DNA of 64,000 nucleotides from Aliidiomarina taiwanensis. Its GTDB lineage: Bacteria > Pseudomonadota > Gammaproteobacteria > Enterobacterales > Alteromonadaceae. Location: NCBI RefSeq assembly GCF_003987015.1, contig NZ_PIPQ01000002.1:310001-374000 (forward strand). The letters are read 5' to 3'. Shown here piece after piece: positions 63,104 to 64,000 of this stretch. The notes below the pieces were generated by a model that saw only the letters and a list, made by a program, of their open reading frames with translations, made no database searches and was not told where the DNA came from. The stretch's first letter is position 1; the number at the start of each line of letters is the position of its first letter. The position numbers and the translations under genes are program-made.

Positions 63104-64000
63104 ATGAGTACCCCAGCGAACATTACAAGACGTAAGAGTCGCCGCATTTATGTAGGCGACGTCCCTATTGGTGACGGCGCACCCATTGCCGTACAGTCCA
63201 TGACAAATACTGAAACCACCGATGTGGCGGCAACCGTGGCGCAAATTAACGCTATTGCAGCTGCCGGTGCAGATATTGTGCGGGTGTCCGTACCCACCAT
63301 GGATGCCGCCGAAGCCTTTAAGCAAATTAAAGAGCAGACCCAAGTACCTTTGGTTGCCGACATTCACTTTGACTACCGTATAGCGCTTAAGGTTGCCGAA
63401 TATGGTGTGGACTGCTTGCGTATAAACCCAGGCAATATTGGCAATGAAACCCGTATTCGTGCGGTGGTTGATGCTGCTCGCGAGCGCAATATTCCGATTC
63501 GTATTGGCGTCAATGCTGGCTCCCTCGAGCGGGATATTCAAGAAAAATATGGCGAGCCCAATGGCGCAGCATTGGTGGAGTCGGCCATGCGCCATGTGAA
63601 TATTTTACGTGACCTCGACTTTCATGACTTCAAAGTCAGTGTCAAAGCTTCGGACGTATTTCTAGCGGTAGAAGCCTACCGCTTGCTGGCGAAAGAAATT
63701 GAACAGCCGTTGCACTTGGGCATTACCGAAGCAGGTGGCGCTCGTAGCGGTGCGGTGAAGTCTGCGGTTGGCCTTGGCATGTTATTAGCAGAAGGCATTG
63801 GCGACACCATGCGGGTGTCGTTAGCTGCGGATCCGGTGGAAGAAATTAAAGTCGCCTTTGATATTTTAAAGTCGCTGCGCATTCGTTCTCGTGGCATTAA
63901 CTTTATTGCTTGCCCGAGTTGTTCACGACAAGAGTTCGACGTCATTGGAACAGTGAACGCACTTGAGCAACGTCTCGAAGACATTACTACGTCCCTTGAC
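63104..64000 (+). CDS. ispG: 4-hydroxy-3-methylbut-2-enyl diphosphate synthase, N-terminal part
   Basis: 299 codons are visible; the gene runs off the window at its 3' end. Start is the ATG at 63104, 24 bp after rodZ. It begins '[20 protein letters not shown]', then '[17 protein letters not shown]' and '[19 protein letters not shown]'. The first two cluster cysteines, '[14 protein letters not shown]', are present; the third lies beyond the window. This 4Fe-4S enzyme makes HMBPP in the MEP isoprenoid pathway that feeds IspB. Confidence 0.97.
   Translation, partial: MSTPANITRRKSRRIYVGDVPIGDGAPIAVQSMTNTETTDVAATVAQINAIAAAGADIVRVSVPTMDAAEAFKQIKEQTQVPLVADIHFDYRIALKVAEYGVDCLRINPGNIGNETRIRAVVDAARERNIPIRIGVNAGSLERDIQEKYGEPNGAALVESAMRHVNILRDLDFHDFKVSVKASDVFLAVEAYRLLAKEIEQPLHLGITEAGGARSGAVKSAVGLGMLLAEGIGDTMRVSLAADPVEEIKVAFDILKSLRIRSRGINFIACPSCSRQEFDVIGTVNALEQRLEDITTSLD

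Noticed and set aside
63074..63595. 173-codon reverse-strand open frame opposite ispG
   Set aside because: The forward frame encodes ispG with its motifs; the reverse frame has no start context and is a shadow.

Overview
The window reads as a chromosomal segment of a marine-type gammaproteobacterium, most likely Alteromonadales and perhaps Idiomarinaceae. The evidence is gene content and order: argR divergent from mdh, then ispB, rplU-rpmA-obgE; ndk-rlmN-rodZ-ispG; mutH divergent from rppH-ptsP-lgt-thyA; small families of the DUF3545 and DUF3718 type; and an ArcA-type regulator. The genus is inferred from this, not proven. Coding density is very high. I saw no tRNA, rRNA, CRISPR array, transposase or prophage gene.

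Layout. 0-5.5 kb: the 3' end of a CusA-like heavy-metal RND pump, an O6-alkylguanine-type methyltransferase, a lipoprotein, and a reverse-strand RND pump with its adaptor. 5.6-8.2 kb: a small orphan gene behind a textbook sigma-54 promoter, a CPA2 antiporter with an RCK domain, and a YqiA-like esterase. 8.5-16.2 kb: acnB, then a tetR-acrA-acrB operon with a near-perfect operator upstream of tetR. 16.3-21.5 kb: an accessory surface-carbohydrate operon containing a frameshifted SGNH acyltransferase, a UDP-sugar dehydrogenase, a glycosyltransferase-like protein and a divergent DyP-type peroxidase. 21.5-26.8 kb: the conserved core argR/mdh, ispB, rplU-rpmA, obgE, folA. 26.8-34.5 kb: a DUF3718 protein, an exported TAP-type hydrolase with a NatAB-like ABC transporter, a PfkB kinase, a CobD/CbiB-like membrane protein, a DUF2726 protein and folE2.

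34.6-43.5 kb: an HPt protein convergent with an ArcA-like regulator that lies next to a sensor kinase; rsmC and a DUF342 protein; then a tight reverse operon mutH, a 32-residue CxxC membrane microprotein, rimB, rimK and an M14/AspA-type peptidase. 43.6-51.6 kb: rppH, ptsP, a TauE-like permease, lgt, thyA, a receiver-CheC fusion, a PAS-only protein, tcdA and csdE. 51.7-55.5 kb: etfBA and a DUF1302 outer-membrane-type protein. 55.5-64 kb: ung, a DUF3545 protein, suhB, trmJ, an orphan IscS lacking its C-terminal tail, msrA, ndk, rlmN, rodZ and ispG (cut by the window end).

The best candidates for poorly described biology are the mutH/CxxC/rimB/rimK/peptidase operon (a possible reversible polyglutamylation module), the sigma-54-driven orphan at 5.7 kb, the receiver-CheC plus PAS pair, the kinase/regulator/HPt cluster, the divergent DyP inside a carbohydrate operon, and several unexplained perfect inverted repeats in the short intergenic gaps.
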